A program made the position numbers and the translations under genes. From JANMMJ01 sp031373255 (GTDB lineage Bacteria > Pseudomonadota > Alphaproteobacteria > Rhizobiales > Aestuariivirgaceae): a stretch of DNA of 64,000 bases. Each line of letters starts with the position of its first letter. Position 1 is the stretch's first letter. The stretch is taken from the NCBI GenBank assembly GCA_031373255.1, contig JANMMJ010000068.1, positions 14,511 to 78,510 on the forward strand. The letters run 5' to 3'. Positions 9,701 through 17,951 of this stretch are shown here, piece by piece. The notes under the pieces were generated by a model. It was not told the origin of the DNA, searched no databases, and saw only the letters and a program-made list of their open reading frames with translations.

Positions 9701-9787
9701 CTTGCCATCGAATGAGAAGTTCACCCGCCGCGACCGGTCGATGGCGTGGCCGAAACTTTCGCCAAGGCGATAGGGTTTGCTCGTCAT
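6758..9787 (-). CDS. soxA: Sarcosine oxidase, alpha subunit
   Basis: A 1009-residue subunit of the four-subunit flavoenzyme that demethylates sarcosine to glycine, passing the one-carbon unit to THF as methylene-THF or releasing formaldehyde. The N-terminal 100 residues form a 2Fe-2S ferredoxin-like fold without clustered cysteines (VNFSFDGKQMPGYAGDTLASA). They are followed by an NAD-binding Rossmann domain with VVGGGVAGLAAAEAAA near 180. The C-terminal 400 residues are a GcvT-like aminomethyltransferase region with LLDASTLGKIEIKGPDA and MMNELGFLIDDGV. The ATG at 9787 overlaps the soxD stop by 4 bases. The much longer open frame upstream has no family similarity. Length matches known SoxA proteins. 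Confidence 0.95.
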   Translation of the reverse strand: MTSKPYRLGESFGHAIDRSRRVNFSFDGKQMPGYAGDTLASAVMANGQRVFGRSFKYHRPRGVVGLGSEEMNALVGVGEGSRHEPNLRATQVELHDGLVAVSQNRWPSLSFDIGSINNTLSRFFPGGFYYKTFMWPQKFWMSVYEPFIRRAAGLGKAPDGCDPDTYEHIHAHCDVLVVGGGVAGLAAAEAAAASGARVIICDENPQFGGWADIADGTIDGVAQSEWAQAKVQRLSEAENVHVLSRTTCVGHWQHNSLILFERVADHDPALLARGTPRHRLWKVRARQVILATGSIERPIAFANNDRPGIMLAGAARAFLTRYGVAPGSSGLVFTNNDDAYQTALALKQAGIQVRVVDSRSHVDSQLPTTARKAGIEIMAGSAIAAVESSFGGLDVTGVKVAPYRKGSGRVITETRIECDFIAMSGGFNPALHIWCHTGGKIRFDEALQSFRPDTHHDRIAAVGAANGTLALGGALNEAYAVGEAAGKAALPKSKAARPKVPKALQEVQQALESLWFSPATGKYNEGNKHFIDFQNDVTAADLELAQREGYESVEHTKRYTTFGMATDQGKTSNLNGLGVLAEATGKTIPQIGITTFRPPYTPFSFGSVAGPMTRQLFLPIRRTPIYEWHKSQAAQFEPIGQWRRAYTYPKPAEEKQASIAREILAVRNSVGLLDASTLGKIEIKGPDAAALLDRVYSNMFSTLKIGRCRYGLMMNELGFLIDDGVTVRLGEDHFLMHTTSGGADRVSAWLEEWLQTEWTDYKVFVTPVTEQWAQFAIAGPKARDVLRRLDPDFELSNEAFPHLSMKEGHLGRYPVRVFRISFSGELSYEVAVPANLGRGLWDEILTAGQDFGITVYGTEALHVLRAEKGYIVIGDETDGTVTPVDVGLDGLVSKKKSDFIGKRSLEQSFLKRTDRKQLVGLLTEDPSEVLPDGAYAVQEVKDKPPMEMIGQVTSSYFSPTLQRSIAMALIQSGRARMGETLSFPLDGKVVKAKIVDQVFYDKEGAQLNG

Positions 9788-10137
9788 TTCGTCTTTGCCG
9801 CCTTGAGCTTGTCCTTGAAGAAAGTAACCCACTCGCCGGTTGCCTGCTCCATCAGCTCGCGCGGTGGAAGCTCGGTCGCAAGATAGAACGCCTTGAACTC
9901 CATGGTCGCCGTGTCGCGCGCCGCATGGAACCACTTGCCGCATCCCCGGTCACAGCGCCAGCGTTCGAAATGCAACCCCTTGGGATTACGCCGCATGAAC
10001 AGATAGTCGCGCTGCTGTTCATCGCTGATGTGTTCGGGATCAAGCGTTGCCGGCCGCCGGATATGCGCTTCGCCTGCGGCATGAAAATCCGTTTCGTCGC
10101 CTTCCGCACCGCAAACAGGGCAATGAACGATCAGCAT
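9784..10137 (-). CDS. soxD: Sarcosine oxidase, delta subunit
   Basis: A 117-residue zinc-binding subunit of heterotetrameric sarcosine oxidase. The structural zinc site of the family is visible as CPVCG at residues 6-10 and CDRGCGKWFH at 62-71. Known delta subunits coordinate zinc with three Cys and one His drawn from these positions. The region WLHATRDT-like WFHAARDTAT at 69-78 is a family hallmark. It lies 9 bases downstream of soxB and overlaps soxA by 4 bases (ATGA), so all subunits are made from one message. The lysine-rich C-terminus is typical. Confidence 0.93.
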   Translation of the reverse strand: MLIVHCPVCGAEGDETDFHAAGEAHIRRPATLDPEHISDEQQRDYLFMRRNPKGLHFERWRCDRGCGKWFHAARDTATMEFKAFYLATELPPRELMEQATGEWVTFFKDKLKAAKTK

Positions 10138-10146
10138 GCTGGGCTC

Positions 10147-11400
10147 CTAATGCGCCACGGCCGCGGCAACGCTTTCGTCGATGAAGCGGCCTTCGGCGAA
10201 GCGATTCATGCCGAAAGGTTCGGCGATGGGATGTGGCCGGTCATTGGCAATCGTATCGGCGAATACAAAACCCGAGCCCGGAATGGCCTTGAAGCCACCA
10301 GTCCCCCAGCCGCAATTGACGAACAGCCCTTCAACATCCGTCTTGCCGATGATCGGCGAACGGTCGCCTGTCATGTCAACAATGCCGCCCCACATACGGA
10401 GCATCCTGAGGCGCGAAATGATCGGAAAAGTTTCGACCAGCGCCGTGACAGTATGCTCAAGGGCAGGGAAGGAGCCGCGCTGCGAATAATTGTTGTAAGG
10501 GTCGGTGCCGCCACCGATTACCAGTTCGCCCTTGTCGGACTGGCTCATGTAGCCATGCACGGTGTTGGCCATCACCACACAATCGATCACCGGCTTGATT
10601 GGTTCGGATACCAGCGCCTGCAGGCACTGACTTTCGATCGGCATGCGCACGCCGGCCATCTGCATAATGGTGGATACATGCCCGGCCGTAACCACCGCAA
10701 TCTTCTTTGACTTGATGAATCCCCGGGTCGTCTCGATACCGCTGACAGCGCCGCCATTGCGCCGGATGCCCGTGACTTCGCAATTCTGGATGATGTCGAC
10801 GCCCATGGAGTCGGCACCACGCGCATAGCCCCAGGCCACGGCATCGTGCCGCCCGGTGCCGCCGCGCGGCTGGTAGTAGGCACCGAGAATGGGATAGCGG
10901 CAATTCGGACTGTCATTGATGATCGGTACGATCTGCTTGACTTCGGCTGCAGTAATCATCCGGCAATCCAGCCCGGCGAGCCGGTTGGCGTGCGCCGTGC
11001 GCTTGAACGCACGCAACTCGTGCTCAGTCTGGCACAGCATCACGACACCGCGGGCGCTGAACATCACATTGTAGTTCAGCTCCTGCGACAGGTTCTCGTA
11101 CAGCGAACGCGCCAGTTCGTAAATGGCAATAGAGGGATCCTGCAGGTAGTTCGAGCGGATGATGGTGGTGTTGCGCCCGGTATTGCCCCCGCCCAGCCAG
11201 CCCTTCTCGACGACCGCGATATTGGTCATCTTGTGGTTCTTGGCGAGATAGTATGCGGTTGCCAGCCCGTGCCCGCCAGCGCCGACGATAATTGCGTCAT
11301 ACTCGGCCTTGGGCGCGGGTGATCGCCACGCCCGTTCCCAATCCTTGTGGTAATTGAGCGCGTTGCGCGCCAGTGAGAAAACCGAGTAGCGTGTTTTCAT
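10147..11400 (-). CDS. soxB: Sarcosine oxidase, beta subunit
   Basis: A 417-residue FAD-dependent oxidoreductase that houses sarcosine oxidation. The dinucleotide-binding fold begins at about residue 35 with DAIIVGAGGHGLATAYYLA. The segment GGTGRHDAVAWG has His185 where family members attach FMN covalently. The C-terminal MWGGIVDMTGDRSPIIG and VNCGWGTGGFKAIP are family signatures. It is the first gene of soxBDAG. The 139-base gap to divergent ccmI must hold its promoter and contains a direct repeat (11464-11478) that may bind a regulator. Start at ATG 11400 gives the expected N-terminus (MKTRYSVFSL). Confidence 0.95.
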   Translation of the reverse strand: MKTRYSVFSLARNALNYHKDWERAWRSPAPKAEYDAIIVGAGGHGLATAYYLAKNHKMTNIAVVEKGWLGGGNTGRNTTIIRSNYLQDPSIAIYELARSLYENLSQELNYNVMFSARGVVMLCQTEHELRAFKRTAHANRLAGLDCRMITAAEVKQIVPIINDSPNCRYPILGAYYQPRGGTGRHDAVAWGYARGADSMGVDIIQNCEVTGIRRNGGAVSGIETTRGFIKSKKIAVVTAGHVSTIMQMAGVRMPIESQCLQALVSEPIKPVIDCVVMANTVHGYMSQSDKGELVIGGGTDPYNNYSQRGSFPALEHTVTALVETFPIISRLRMLRMWGGIVDMTGDRSPIIGKTDVEGLFVNCGWGTGGFKAIPGSGFVFADTIANDRPHPIAEPFGMNRFAEGRFIDESVAAAVAH

Positions 11401-11463
11401 GTGGCAGCTTCTATCAAATGCAGGCGGTGGCCTCTAGGCAATTCCGACGCCCCATTGTTGCCA

Positions 11464-11478
11464 TGCGACACTGCGACA
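11464..11478 (-). promoter_or_regulatory. Direct repeat upstream of soxB, candidate operator
   Basis: On the - strand, reading toward soxB, the sequence is TGTCGCA-G-TGTCGCA, two identical heptamers with an 8-base period, 64-78 bases before the soxB start. The same heptamer occurs upstream of metF at a comparable distance. AraC-type regulators commonly bind direct repeats, and such a regulator lies at 2545-3540. The assignment is an inference. Confidence 0.4.
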
Positions 11479-11539
11479 GCGGCCACAGCTTTGCGATGAT
11501 CTGTCTTTCTCCTATGTATCTGAAAACCTTATATCGAGC

Positions 11540-12595
11540 ATGCTGATCTGGATCCTGTTTGCCTGTCTGACGGCGGCCGCCCTAGCGGGTGTGTTGTGGC
11601 CTGCCTATCGGGGCTCGGCCACACTTGCCACGCGCCGGGACTATGATCGCGCCGTTTTCATGGACCAGCTTTCGGAACTTGACCGCGACCTTGCCCGCGG
11701 CCTCATCGGGCAGCAGGAAGCCGAGGCTGCCAGGAACGAAATTTCCCGCCGTCTGATCGCGGCAGCGGCCGACACCGAACCATCGGCGGTCACCTCCGGA
11801 CGTGGTACCGCTCTCCTCGCCGCCGCAATCGCCGTGCCGGTCGTAGCCGGCTTGCTCTATATGCGCACCGGCGCCCCCAATCTGCCGGATGTGCCATTGC
11901 GCGAACGCATCGCCTTAGCCACCCAAAGCAATGATTTCGTGGCAATGGTTGCACAGGTGGAAAACCACCTGAAACAGAACCCATCAGACGTTCAGGGATG
12001 GCGGGTCATTGCCCCTGCATATAAGCGCATGAACCGCTTTGAAGATGCCGCCCGGGCCTATGAGAGGCTGATCGAGATTGGTGGCGCGAGCCCCGACGAC
12101 TATGCCGATCTGGGCGAGATGATCGTCTTTGGCAATGAGGGCATGGTGACGGTGGTTGCCTCCAAGGCCTTTGACGAAGCGCTGAAGCGCGACAAGGCTC
12201 AGCCCAAGGCCCGCTATTATGCGGCATTGGCGCTCAGGCAGGAGGGGAAGGGCAACGAAGCGGTATTAGCCTGGAAAGCACTCCTGGACGATTCACCCGC
12301 CGATGCACCCTGGCGCGCCATGGTGGACAAAGAGATCGCTGCCGTATCTGCTGAAGCCATGACCCCCGAAGATCGCCAGGCCATGATCCGCGGTATGGTC
12401 GATGGCCTCGAACAGCGCCTAAAGACCGACGGCAGCGATCTTGACGGCTGGCGGAAATTGATCAACGCCCGAAGCGTATTGGGAGAGATGGAAAAGGCAA
12501 AAGCCGCCTACGAGGCAGCGCGCTCCCTGTTCAACGGAAAGCCCGAAGCGCTTGCCTCGCTCGACGAACTGGCACGGAACCTCAACATCCAATGA
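11540..12595 (+). CDS. ccmI: Cytochrome c maturation protein CcmI
   Basis: A 351-residue membrane protein that delivers apocytochrome c to the haem ligation complex. There are two membrane segments, at residues 1-20 (LIWILFACLTAAALAG) and about 91-110 (LLAAAIAVPVVAGLLY). Between them is a short cytoplasmic loop with the family pattern YDRAVFMDQLSELDRDLARGLI. The periplasmic part has tetratricopeptide-like repeats, for example GWRVIAPAYKRMNRFEDAARAYERL near 155. The gene overlaps ccmE by 4 bases and starts the operon ccmI-E-F-H. No ccmG or ccmABCD genes are in the window. Its presence suits an organism with several exported c-type cytochromes. Confidence 0.93.
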   Translation: MLIWILFACLTAAALAGVLWPAYRGSATLATRRDYDRAVFMDQLSELDRDLARGLIGQQEAEAARNEISRRLIAAAADTEPSAVTSGRGTALLAAAIAVPVVAGLLYMRTGAPNLPDVPLRERIALATQSNDFVAMVAQVENHLKQNPSDVQGWRVIAPAYKRMNRFEDAARAYERLIEIGGASPDDYADLGEMIVFGNEGMVTVVASKAFDEALKRDKAQPKARYYAALALRQEGKGNEAVLAWKALLDDSPADAPWRAMVDKEIAAVSAEAMTPEDRQAMIRGMVDGLEQRLKTDGSDLDGWRKLINARSVLGEMEKAKAAYEAARSLFNGKPEALASLDELARNLNIQ

Positions 12596-13035
12596 CCCGG
12601 AAGCAAAAGCGCATGTCGATCATCATCGCCGGTGTGGGCGTACTTGCCATCGCCGCCGGATTGGTGCTGTTTGCTTTGCGCGACACAATCGTGTTTTTCT
12701 ATACGCCGAGCGAAGTGGCGGAAAAGGGTGTTCAGCCCGGACAGCGCATCAGGCTAGGTGGTCTGGTGGAGGAAAAATCTCTCGTGAGGGGTGAAGGCAG
12801 CACTGTGAAATTTTCCATCACCGATACGGTGAAATCATTGCCGGTGACCTATACCGGCATTCTCCCCGATCTGTTTCGCGAAGGCCAGGGTGTCGTGGCC
12901 GATGGCAAGATCGAGGCTGGCGGCACCTTCACCGCCGATACGGTGCTCGCCAAGCACGACGAAAACTACATGCCCAAGGATGTTGCCGACAGGCTGAAGG
13001 AAAAGGGCCTCTGGCAGGAGGAAAAGCCCAAATGA
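12592..13035 (+). CDS. ccmE: Haem chaperone CcmE
   Basis: A 147-residue membrane-anchored periplasmic OB-fold protein that binds haem covalently and hands it to CcmF/CcmH. The N-terminal helix is at residues 8-30. The haem-binding site is present as LAKHDENYMP with His122 and Tyr126, the conserved pair of the HxxxY type. The strand pattern RIRLGGLVEEKSL at 52-64 is diagnostic. It overlaps ccmI and ccmF by 4 bases each. Length is normal for alphaproteobacterial CcmE. Confidence 0.95.
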   Translation: MTRKQKRMSIIIAGVGVLAIAAGLVLFALRDTIVFFYTPSEVAEKGVQPGQRIRLGGLVEEKSLVRGEGSTVKFSITDTVKSLPVTYTGILPDLFREGQGVVADGKIEAGGTFTADTVLAKHDENYMPKDVADRLKEKGLWQEEKPK

Positions 13036-15011
13036 TCGCCGAATTGGGTCATTTTGCCCTCGTTCTTGCTCTCGCCATGGCCATCGTTCAATTTGCCTTG
13101 CCATTGTACGGCGCGCATCGGAACGACCGTGTACTGATGAATGTGGCAGCGCCCGCCGCCATGGTCCAGTTTACCCTCGTGGCGCTCGCCTTCGCGGCAT
13201 TGATGCATGCTTATGTCGTTTCGGATTTCTCGGTCCAGAATGTCTACGAGAACTCCCACTCGGCCAAGCCGCTGCTTTACAAGATATCGGGCGTATGGGG
13301 AAACCATGAAGGCTCCATGGTGCTCTGGGTCCTGATCCTGAGCCTCTTTGGCGCGGCAGTCGCGCTGTTCGGCAACAACTTGCCGCTCGAACTCAAATCA
13401 AGGGTTCTGGCCGTGCAGGGTTCGATCGGGCTCGCCTTCCTGTTGTTCGTCGTGCTGACGTCCAATCCGTTTATCCGCCTCGATCCGCCGCCCATCGAGG
13501 GCAACGGCCTAAATCCCATTCTGCAGGACCCGGCCTTGGCCTTCCACCCGCCATTTCTTTACACCGGCTATGTCGGACTATCGGTTGCGTTCTCCTTTTC
13601 AGTCGCGGCCCTGATCGAAGGTAAGGTTGACGCGGCCTGGGCCCGCTGGGTGAGGCCCTGGACATTGCTGGCCTGGATGTTTCTGACAGTCGGCATCGCC
13701 ATGGGCTCGTGGTGGGCCTACTACGAACTTGGCTGGGGCGGCTGGTGGTTCTGGGATCCGGTCGAGAATGCGTCCTTCATGCCATGGCTGGTCGCGACGG
13801 CACTGATTCATACGGCCATTGTGGTGGAAAAGCGCAATGCCCTCAAATTGTGGACGATCCTGCTGTCGATCCTCGCATTCTCGCTGTCTCTGGTGGGAAC
13901 CTTCCTGGTGCGTTCAGGCGTTCTCACCTCCGTCCACGCCTTCGCCGTCGATCCGGAGCGCGGCGTTTTTATCCTTGGCATTCTGTGCATTTTCATTGGC
14001 GGCGCACTGACGCTGTTTGCCATCAGGGCACCCGTATTGCGAGCAGGCGGCTTGTTTGCGCCGATCAGCCGGGAAGGCGCGCTGGTAGTCAACAATCTGC
14101 TGCTCTGCGCGGCCTGTGCCGCTGTCTTTATTGGTACGCTCTATCCGCTTGGCCTCGAATCCCTGACCGGTGACAAGATTTCCGTAGGTCCGCCGTTCTT
14201 CAATCTGACATTTGGTCCGATCATTCTGCCCTTGCTCATGCTGGTACCTGTCGGACCGTTTCTGACGTGGAAACGTGCCGATCTGTCCAGCGCGCTGCAG
14301 CGCCTGTGGGCGGCCGCGGCCCTGGCCTTGCTGGGCGGCATTGCAGTTTTGGCAGTTCATCAGCGTGGCCCCTGGCTGGCGCCAGTCGGCATTGCACTCG
14401 GCCTCTGGCTGCTCCTCGGCAGCCTGGCGGAGTTCGCCCAGAAGCTTCAGCTCTCCCGCACATCCTGGAGCAGCAGCTGGTCGCGTTTGACCGGGCTGCC
14501 GGGCTCATCCATTGGCATGACCTTGGCGCATGCTGGTTTGGGCATCGCAGTGATGGGAATCGTTGCGATAACGGCCTGGAAGGAAGAACACATCGTCGTC
14601 CTGAAACCGGGCGAGAACATTTCAGTCGCAGGCTATGAAGTGACGTTCACCGGCGAAACGCCGCTGACTGGCGCCAACTATACCGGCAGCACCGGCGCGT
14701 TTCAGGTAACCCGCAACGGTGCACAGGTGACAAAGCTCGTCTCGGAGAAGCGCATTTTCCAGCCAGGTGGCATGAACACCACCGAGGTCGGATTGCACCA
14801 GACCATCATGGGCGATCTTTATGTCGTCATGGGCGACCGGATGAACGACGGCGGCCGCGCCATGCGCATGTACTTCAATCCGCTTGTTTCACTCATCTGG
14901 CTCGGCGCCGTCATCATGTTTGCGGGTGGCATTCTCTCGTTGTCGGACCGCCGCTACAGGATCGGAGCACCAAAGCCTTCGCTACGGCGGACGATTGCAC
15001 CGGCGGAGTGA
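13032..15011 (+). CDS. ccmF: Haem lyase subunit CcmF
   Basis: A 659-residue polytopic membrane protein, the core of the cytochrome c haem ligation complex. The tryptophan-rich WWD motif lies at about 233-242 (LGWGGWWFWD), and conserved membrane segments surround it. The loop SNPFIRLDPPPIEGNGLNP near 145-165 and the histidine HPPFLYTGY near 172 are family marks. The C-terminal periplasmic segment (GENISVAGYEVTFTGE) and the last helix LIWLGAVIMFAGGILSL are also typical. It overlaps ccmE by 4 bases and precedes ccmH by a single base, so these genes form one operon. Confidence 0.96.
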   Translation: MIAELGHFALVLALAMAIVQFALPLYGAHRNDRVLMNVAAPAAMVQFTLVALAFAALMHAYVVSDFSVQNVYENSHSAKPLLYKISGVWGNHEGSMVLWVLILSLFGAAVALFGNNLPLELKSRVLAVQGSIGLAFLLFVVLTSNPFIRLDPPPIEGNGLNPILQDPALAFHPPFLYTGYVGLSVAFSFSVAALIEGKVDAAWARWVRPWTLLAWMFLTVGIAMGSWWAYYELGWGGWWFWDPVENASFMPWLVATALIHTAIVVEKRNALKLWTILLSILAFSLSLVGTFLVRSGVLTSVHAFAVDPERGVFILGILCIFIGGALTLFAIRAPVLRAGGLFAPISREGALVVNNLLLCAACAAVFIGTLYPLGLESLTGDKISVGPPFFNLTFGPIILPLLMLVPVGPFLTWKRADLSSALQRLWAAAALALLGGIAVLAVHQRGPWLAPVGIALGLWLLLGSLAEFAQKLQLSRTSWSSSWSRLTGLPGSSIGMTLAHAGLGIAVMGIVAITAWKEEHIVVLKPGENISVAGYEVTFTGETPLTGANYTGSTGAFQVTRNGAQVTKLVSEKRIFQPGGMNTTEVGLHQTIMGDLYVVMGDRMNDGGRAMRMYFNPLVSLIWLGAVIMFAGGILSLSDRRYRIGAPKPSLRRTIAPAE

Positions 15012-15012
15012 C

Positions 15013-15465
15013 ATGATGCGCTTACTGATCCTGCTCGTTGCGATCCTGCTGGCCGTTCCGGCCGTGGCCGTCCAGCCCGACGAAATTCTGAAAGACCCGA
15101 TGCTGGAATCGCGCGCCCGCGCACTTTCGGCTGAATTGCGCTGCCTGGTTTGCCAGAATCAGTCGATTGACGATTCTGATGCACCGCTCGCCAGGGATTT
15201 GCGCATAATGATCCGGGAGCACCTTGTCGCAAAGGAAACCGACCAACAGATCATGGATTTTGTCGTCAGCCGCTATGGCGAATACGTGCTGCTCAAACCG
15301 CGTCTGACCGGCAGCACGTTACTGCTCTGGGGCAGTCCATTTGCGATTCTGCTGATTGCAGGATTTGCTCTCTGGTGGCGCAGGGCACCGAACGCCGCCA
15401 CCGAAAAGCCGTTAACTGAAGCAGAGAGGGCGGAATTGCGGCGCGCCATGACCCCGGAAGCCTGA
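15013..15465 (+). CDS. ccmH: Cytochrome c maturation thiol-oxidoreductase CcmH
   Basis: A 150-residue membrane-anchored protein that reduces the haem-binding cysteines of apocytochromes. A signal peptide covers residues 1-20. The redox motif is LRCLVCQNQSI with Cys44 and Cys47, followed by the family pattern ADLRxxIRE-like ARDLRIMIREHL and YGEYVLLKPR. A membrane helix at about 100-117 is followed by WWRR. Two adjacent ATG codons (15013, 15016) follow directly on the ccmF stop. The longer open frame upstream lies inside ccmF in another frame and is not credible. Confidence 0.93.
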   Translation: MMRLLILLVAILLAVPAVAVQPDEILKDPMLESRARALSAELRCLVCQNQSIDDSDAPLARDLRIMIREHLVAKETDQQIMDFVVSRYGEYVLLKPRLTGSTLLLWGSPFAILLIAGFALWWRRAPNAATEKPLTEAERAELRRAMTPEA

Positions 15466-15578
15466 TCGAACACAATCCTGCCGCAAGGCCTACAGCAATT
15501 TCATCTGACTGAAATAGTGCGGTAAGCTCGGAACGCCTATCTTCTGTGTCACTGAATTGACCCATGAAGGAGAATTCC

Positions 15579-17060
15579 ATGCAATTGCAACTCAAAAGGT
15601 CTTCGAGCCGCATCCTCGGAATGGTGACCGCGGGTCTGCTCGCGGCGACGGCCCTGACCACCACGGCGGTGATCGTGCAGGTGGCGCCATTGCAGGCCCA
15701 GACGCAGACCGTCTATGACCCAGCCAAGGGCTTTGCCGAGCTTGCCCAGCAGGTGATGCCGGCGGTCGTTAATGTCCAGGTCAAGTTTGCCAACACGGCG
15801 CAGAACGAAGCCAGCCCGCAACTTCCCCCCCAGTTCCGCGACCTGCCGCAGGACAGCCCCTTCCGCGATTTCTTCGAGCAGTTCCAGAAAGGCATGCCCG
15901 AGCAGCGCCAGGCACCGCGCGGCGGCATGGCGCAAGGATCCGGCTTCATCATTTCGGCTGACGGCTATGCCGTGACCAACAACCACGTGGTCAGTAACGC
16001 GGACGAAGTGACCGTCACCGACAAGGATGGGGTCGAGTACAAGGCAGACGTCATCGGAACCGATCCCAAGACCGATCTGGCGCTGATCAAGATCAAGAGC
16101 GACAAGAATTTTGCTTTCGTGCCTTTTGCCAGTGAAAAGCCACGCGTCGGTGACTGGGTCATGGCGGTTGGCAATCCCTTCGGTCTTGGCGGCAGCGTCA
16201 CCACCGGAATTGTCTCGGCCCTTGGCCGCGATATTGGCTCCGGCCCCTATGATGATTTCATGCAGATCGACGCCTCGATCAATCACGGCAACTCCGGCGG
16301 TCCGGCCTTCAACATGAAGGGCGAGGTAATCGGCGTGAACACCGCGATCTATTCGCCGTCAGGGGGATCGGTTGGCATCGGCTTTGCCATTCCGGCGGCG
16401 ATGACCCAGGATGTCGTCGAAAGTCTCAAGAGCGAAGGCTCGGTGACCCGCGGCTGGCTTGGCGTGCAGATCCAGCCAGTGACGGAGGATGTTGCAGAAA
16501 GCCTGAAGGTGGCTGCGGGCAAGGGTGCCCTGGTGGCCGATGTCACCGAAGGCTCTCCAGCCCTGGATGCCGGGATCAAGACGGGTGACACCATTCTCAA
16601 AGTGAATGGCCAGGACGTCGACAATCCACGCGATCTCGCCCGTACTGTTGCCACGTTTAAGCCCGGCGAATCAGTTCCGATGGAAATCATCCGGAACGGC
16701 AAGCCGATGACCATTGACGTGAAGATCGGCAAGATGCCGGGCGACAAGACCGCTGCCGCCAACCCCGAGCAGGCTGCTCCGGCCAATACCGGGCTGCCTG
16801 AACTGGGCCTCCGTCTTGAAACCGCCGAGGATGGTGCGGGAGTAAGGGTGGTTGAGGTCAAGCCGGATAGTGCCGCTGACAGCCAGGGCATACGTGCTGG
16901 CGACGTTATTGTCGAAGTCGCAGGCACCCAGGTGAACCGCCCGTCGGATGTGAAAGACAAGCTCGCAGCCGCCGTACTGGAAAAGCAGAAGAAGGTTCTT
17001 TTGCTAGTCCGCTCGGGCGACAGCCAGCGCTTTGTGGCCCTCGATATCAACAAGGGCTGA
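15579..17060 (+). CDS. degP: Periplasmic serine protease, DegP/HtrA (Do) family
   Basis: A 493-residue exported protease and chaperone of the envelope stress response. The signal sequence spans residues 1-40. The catalytic triad is His136 (VTNNHVV), Asp166 (TDLALIK) and Ser239 (HGNSGGPAF). Two PDZ domains follow, at about 290-380 (GWLGVQIQPV) and 405-490 (ELGLRLETAEDGAGV). The start at 15579 is chosen because AAGGAG lies 6 bases before it. An ATG at 15564 overlaps that site. A GGAAC element at 15530 resembles a sigma-E -35 box but its -10 partner is weak. A two-component pair follows, as often seen in Hyphomicrobiales. Confidence 0.94.
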   Translation: MQLQLKRSSSRILGMVTAGLLAATALTTTAVIVQVAPLQAQTQTVYDPAKGFAELAQQVMPAVVNVQVKFANTAQNEASPQLPPQFRDLPQDSPFRDFFEQFQKGMPEQRQAPRGGMAQGSGFIISADGYAVTNNHVVSNADEVTVTDKDGVEYKADVIGTDPKTDLALIKIKSDKNFAFVPFASEKPRVGDWVMAVGNPFGLGGSVTTGIVSALGRDIGSGPYDDFMQIDASINHGNSGGPAFNMKGEVIGVNTAIYSPSGGSVGIGFAIPAAMTQDVVESLKSEGSVTRGWLGVQIQPVTEDVAESLKVAAGKGALVADVTEGSPALDAGIKTGDTILKVNGQDVDNPRDLARTVATFKPGESVPMEIIRNGKPMTIDVKIGKMPGDKTAAANPEQAAPANTGLPELGLRLETAEDGAGVRVVEVKPDSAADSQGIRAGDVIVEVAGTQVNRPSDVKDKLAAAVLEKQKKVLLLVRSGDSQRFVALDINKG

Positions 17061-17137
17061 CCCGAAAGCACCTGTGTGCTGAAAAGCGCTGCGCCTGGTT
17101 CCCCCTCCACCCCACCCCTGGCGTAGCGCCTCACTCT

Positions 17138-17178
17138 GGAGGCCGGTTTCTGCCTCGCCGGCAGGCCGGCCTCCTTTT
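17138..17178 (+). terminator. Rho-independent terminator after degP
   Basis: GGAGGCCGG (17138-17146) pairs with CCGGCCTCC (17166-17174), with an inner stem TGCC/GGCA, and is followed directly by TTTTC. The perfect 9-bp GC-rich stem plus T-run lies 78 bases after the degP stop and upstream of the next regulator gene, so it probably separates the two transcripts. Confidence 0.75.
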
Positions 17179-17216
17179 CTGAAACCTTCGTTTCCTTTGT
17201 CTCGGAGGAGAAAATC

Positions 17217-17951
17217 GTGCAAACATCCAGCGTGAATGACGCCCATTCGCTTCCAGACCGGCAGCCTTCGGAGACCATGCGTATTCTGATTATTGAAGAT
17301 GATCGCGATGCCGCTCAGTGGCTGGTCAAGGGTCTCGCCGAAAGCGGTCATGTTGCAGATCTCGCACTCGATGGCGAAGAGGGTCTGGCACTCGCCCGCG
17401 AGGGCGTTCACGACGTCCTGATCGTCGACCGCATGCTCCCAAGACTCGACGGCTTGAGCATGCTGCGAAAGCTGCGCGGAGAGGGACTGACGATTCCCGC
17501 CCTGATCCTGAGTGCGCTCGGCGATGTCGATGAACGGGTCAAGGGGCTCAGGGCAGGGGGCGACGATTATCTTGCCAAGCCTTATGCATTTGCCGAACTT
17601 CTCGCCCGCATCGAAGGCCTTGGCCGGCGCAAACCCTCCGAACTTGCACAGACGAGGCTAAAGGCCTGCGATCTTGAAATCGATCTTCTGACCCGCAGCG
17701 TCAGCCGCGCCGGCCAGAATATTCCCCTCCAGCCCCGCGAATTCAAGCTGCTGGAGTATCTCATGCGCAATGCCGGCAACATCGTCACGCGTACCATGCT
17801 TCTCGAAAATGTCTGGGACTATCATTTCGATCCCCAGACCAATGTCATTGACGTGCATGTCTCGCGGTTGCGATCGAAGATCGACAAGGGCTTCGACGAA
17901 CCAATCCTGCAGACCGTGCGCGGAGCCGGGTACATGATACGTGTTCATTAA
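17217..17951 (+). CDS. OmpR-family response regulator
   Basis: A 244-residue regulator. The receiver domain begins at residue 21 (MRILIIEDDRDAA), with Asp71 in VLIVDRMLP and Lys121 in DDYLAKPY. The winged-helix domain follows with LQPREFKLLEYLMRNAG and DVHVSRLRSKIDKG. A GTG at 17217 has GGAGGAG 6 bases upstream, so it is used here, but the ATG at 17277 would give the standard N-terminus without 20 extra residues. It overlaps its kinase by 11 bases. Receptor and target genes are unknown. Proximity to degP suggests an envelope role. Confidence 0.9.
   Translation: MQTSSVNDAHSLPDRQPSETMRILIIEDDRDAAQWLVKGLAESGHVADLALDGEEGLALAREGVHDVLIVDRMLPRLDGLSMLRKLRGEGLTIPALILSALGDVDERVKGLRAGGDDYLAKPYAFAELLARIEGLGRRKPSELAQTRLKACDLEIDLLTRSVSRAGQNIPLQPREFKLLEYLMRNAGNIVTRTMLLENVWDYHFDPQTNVIDVHVSRLRSKIDKGFDEPILQTVRGAGYMIRVH

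Noticed and set aside
15530..15560. Sigma-E-like promoter (GGAAC) before degP
   Set aside because: The -35 core GGAAC is present and the spacing is near right, but the -35 extension and the -10 box (ACTGA) match poorly, so I do not list it as a feature.
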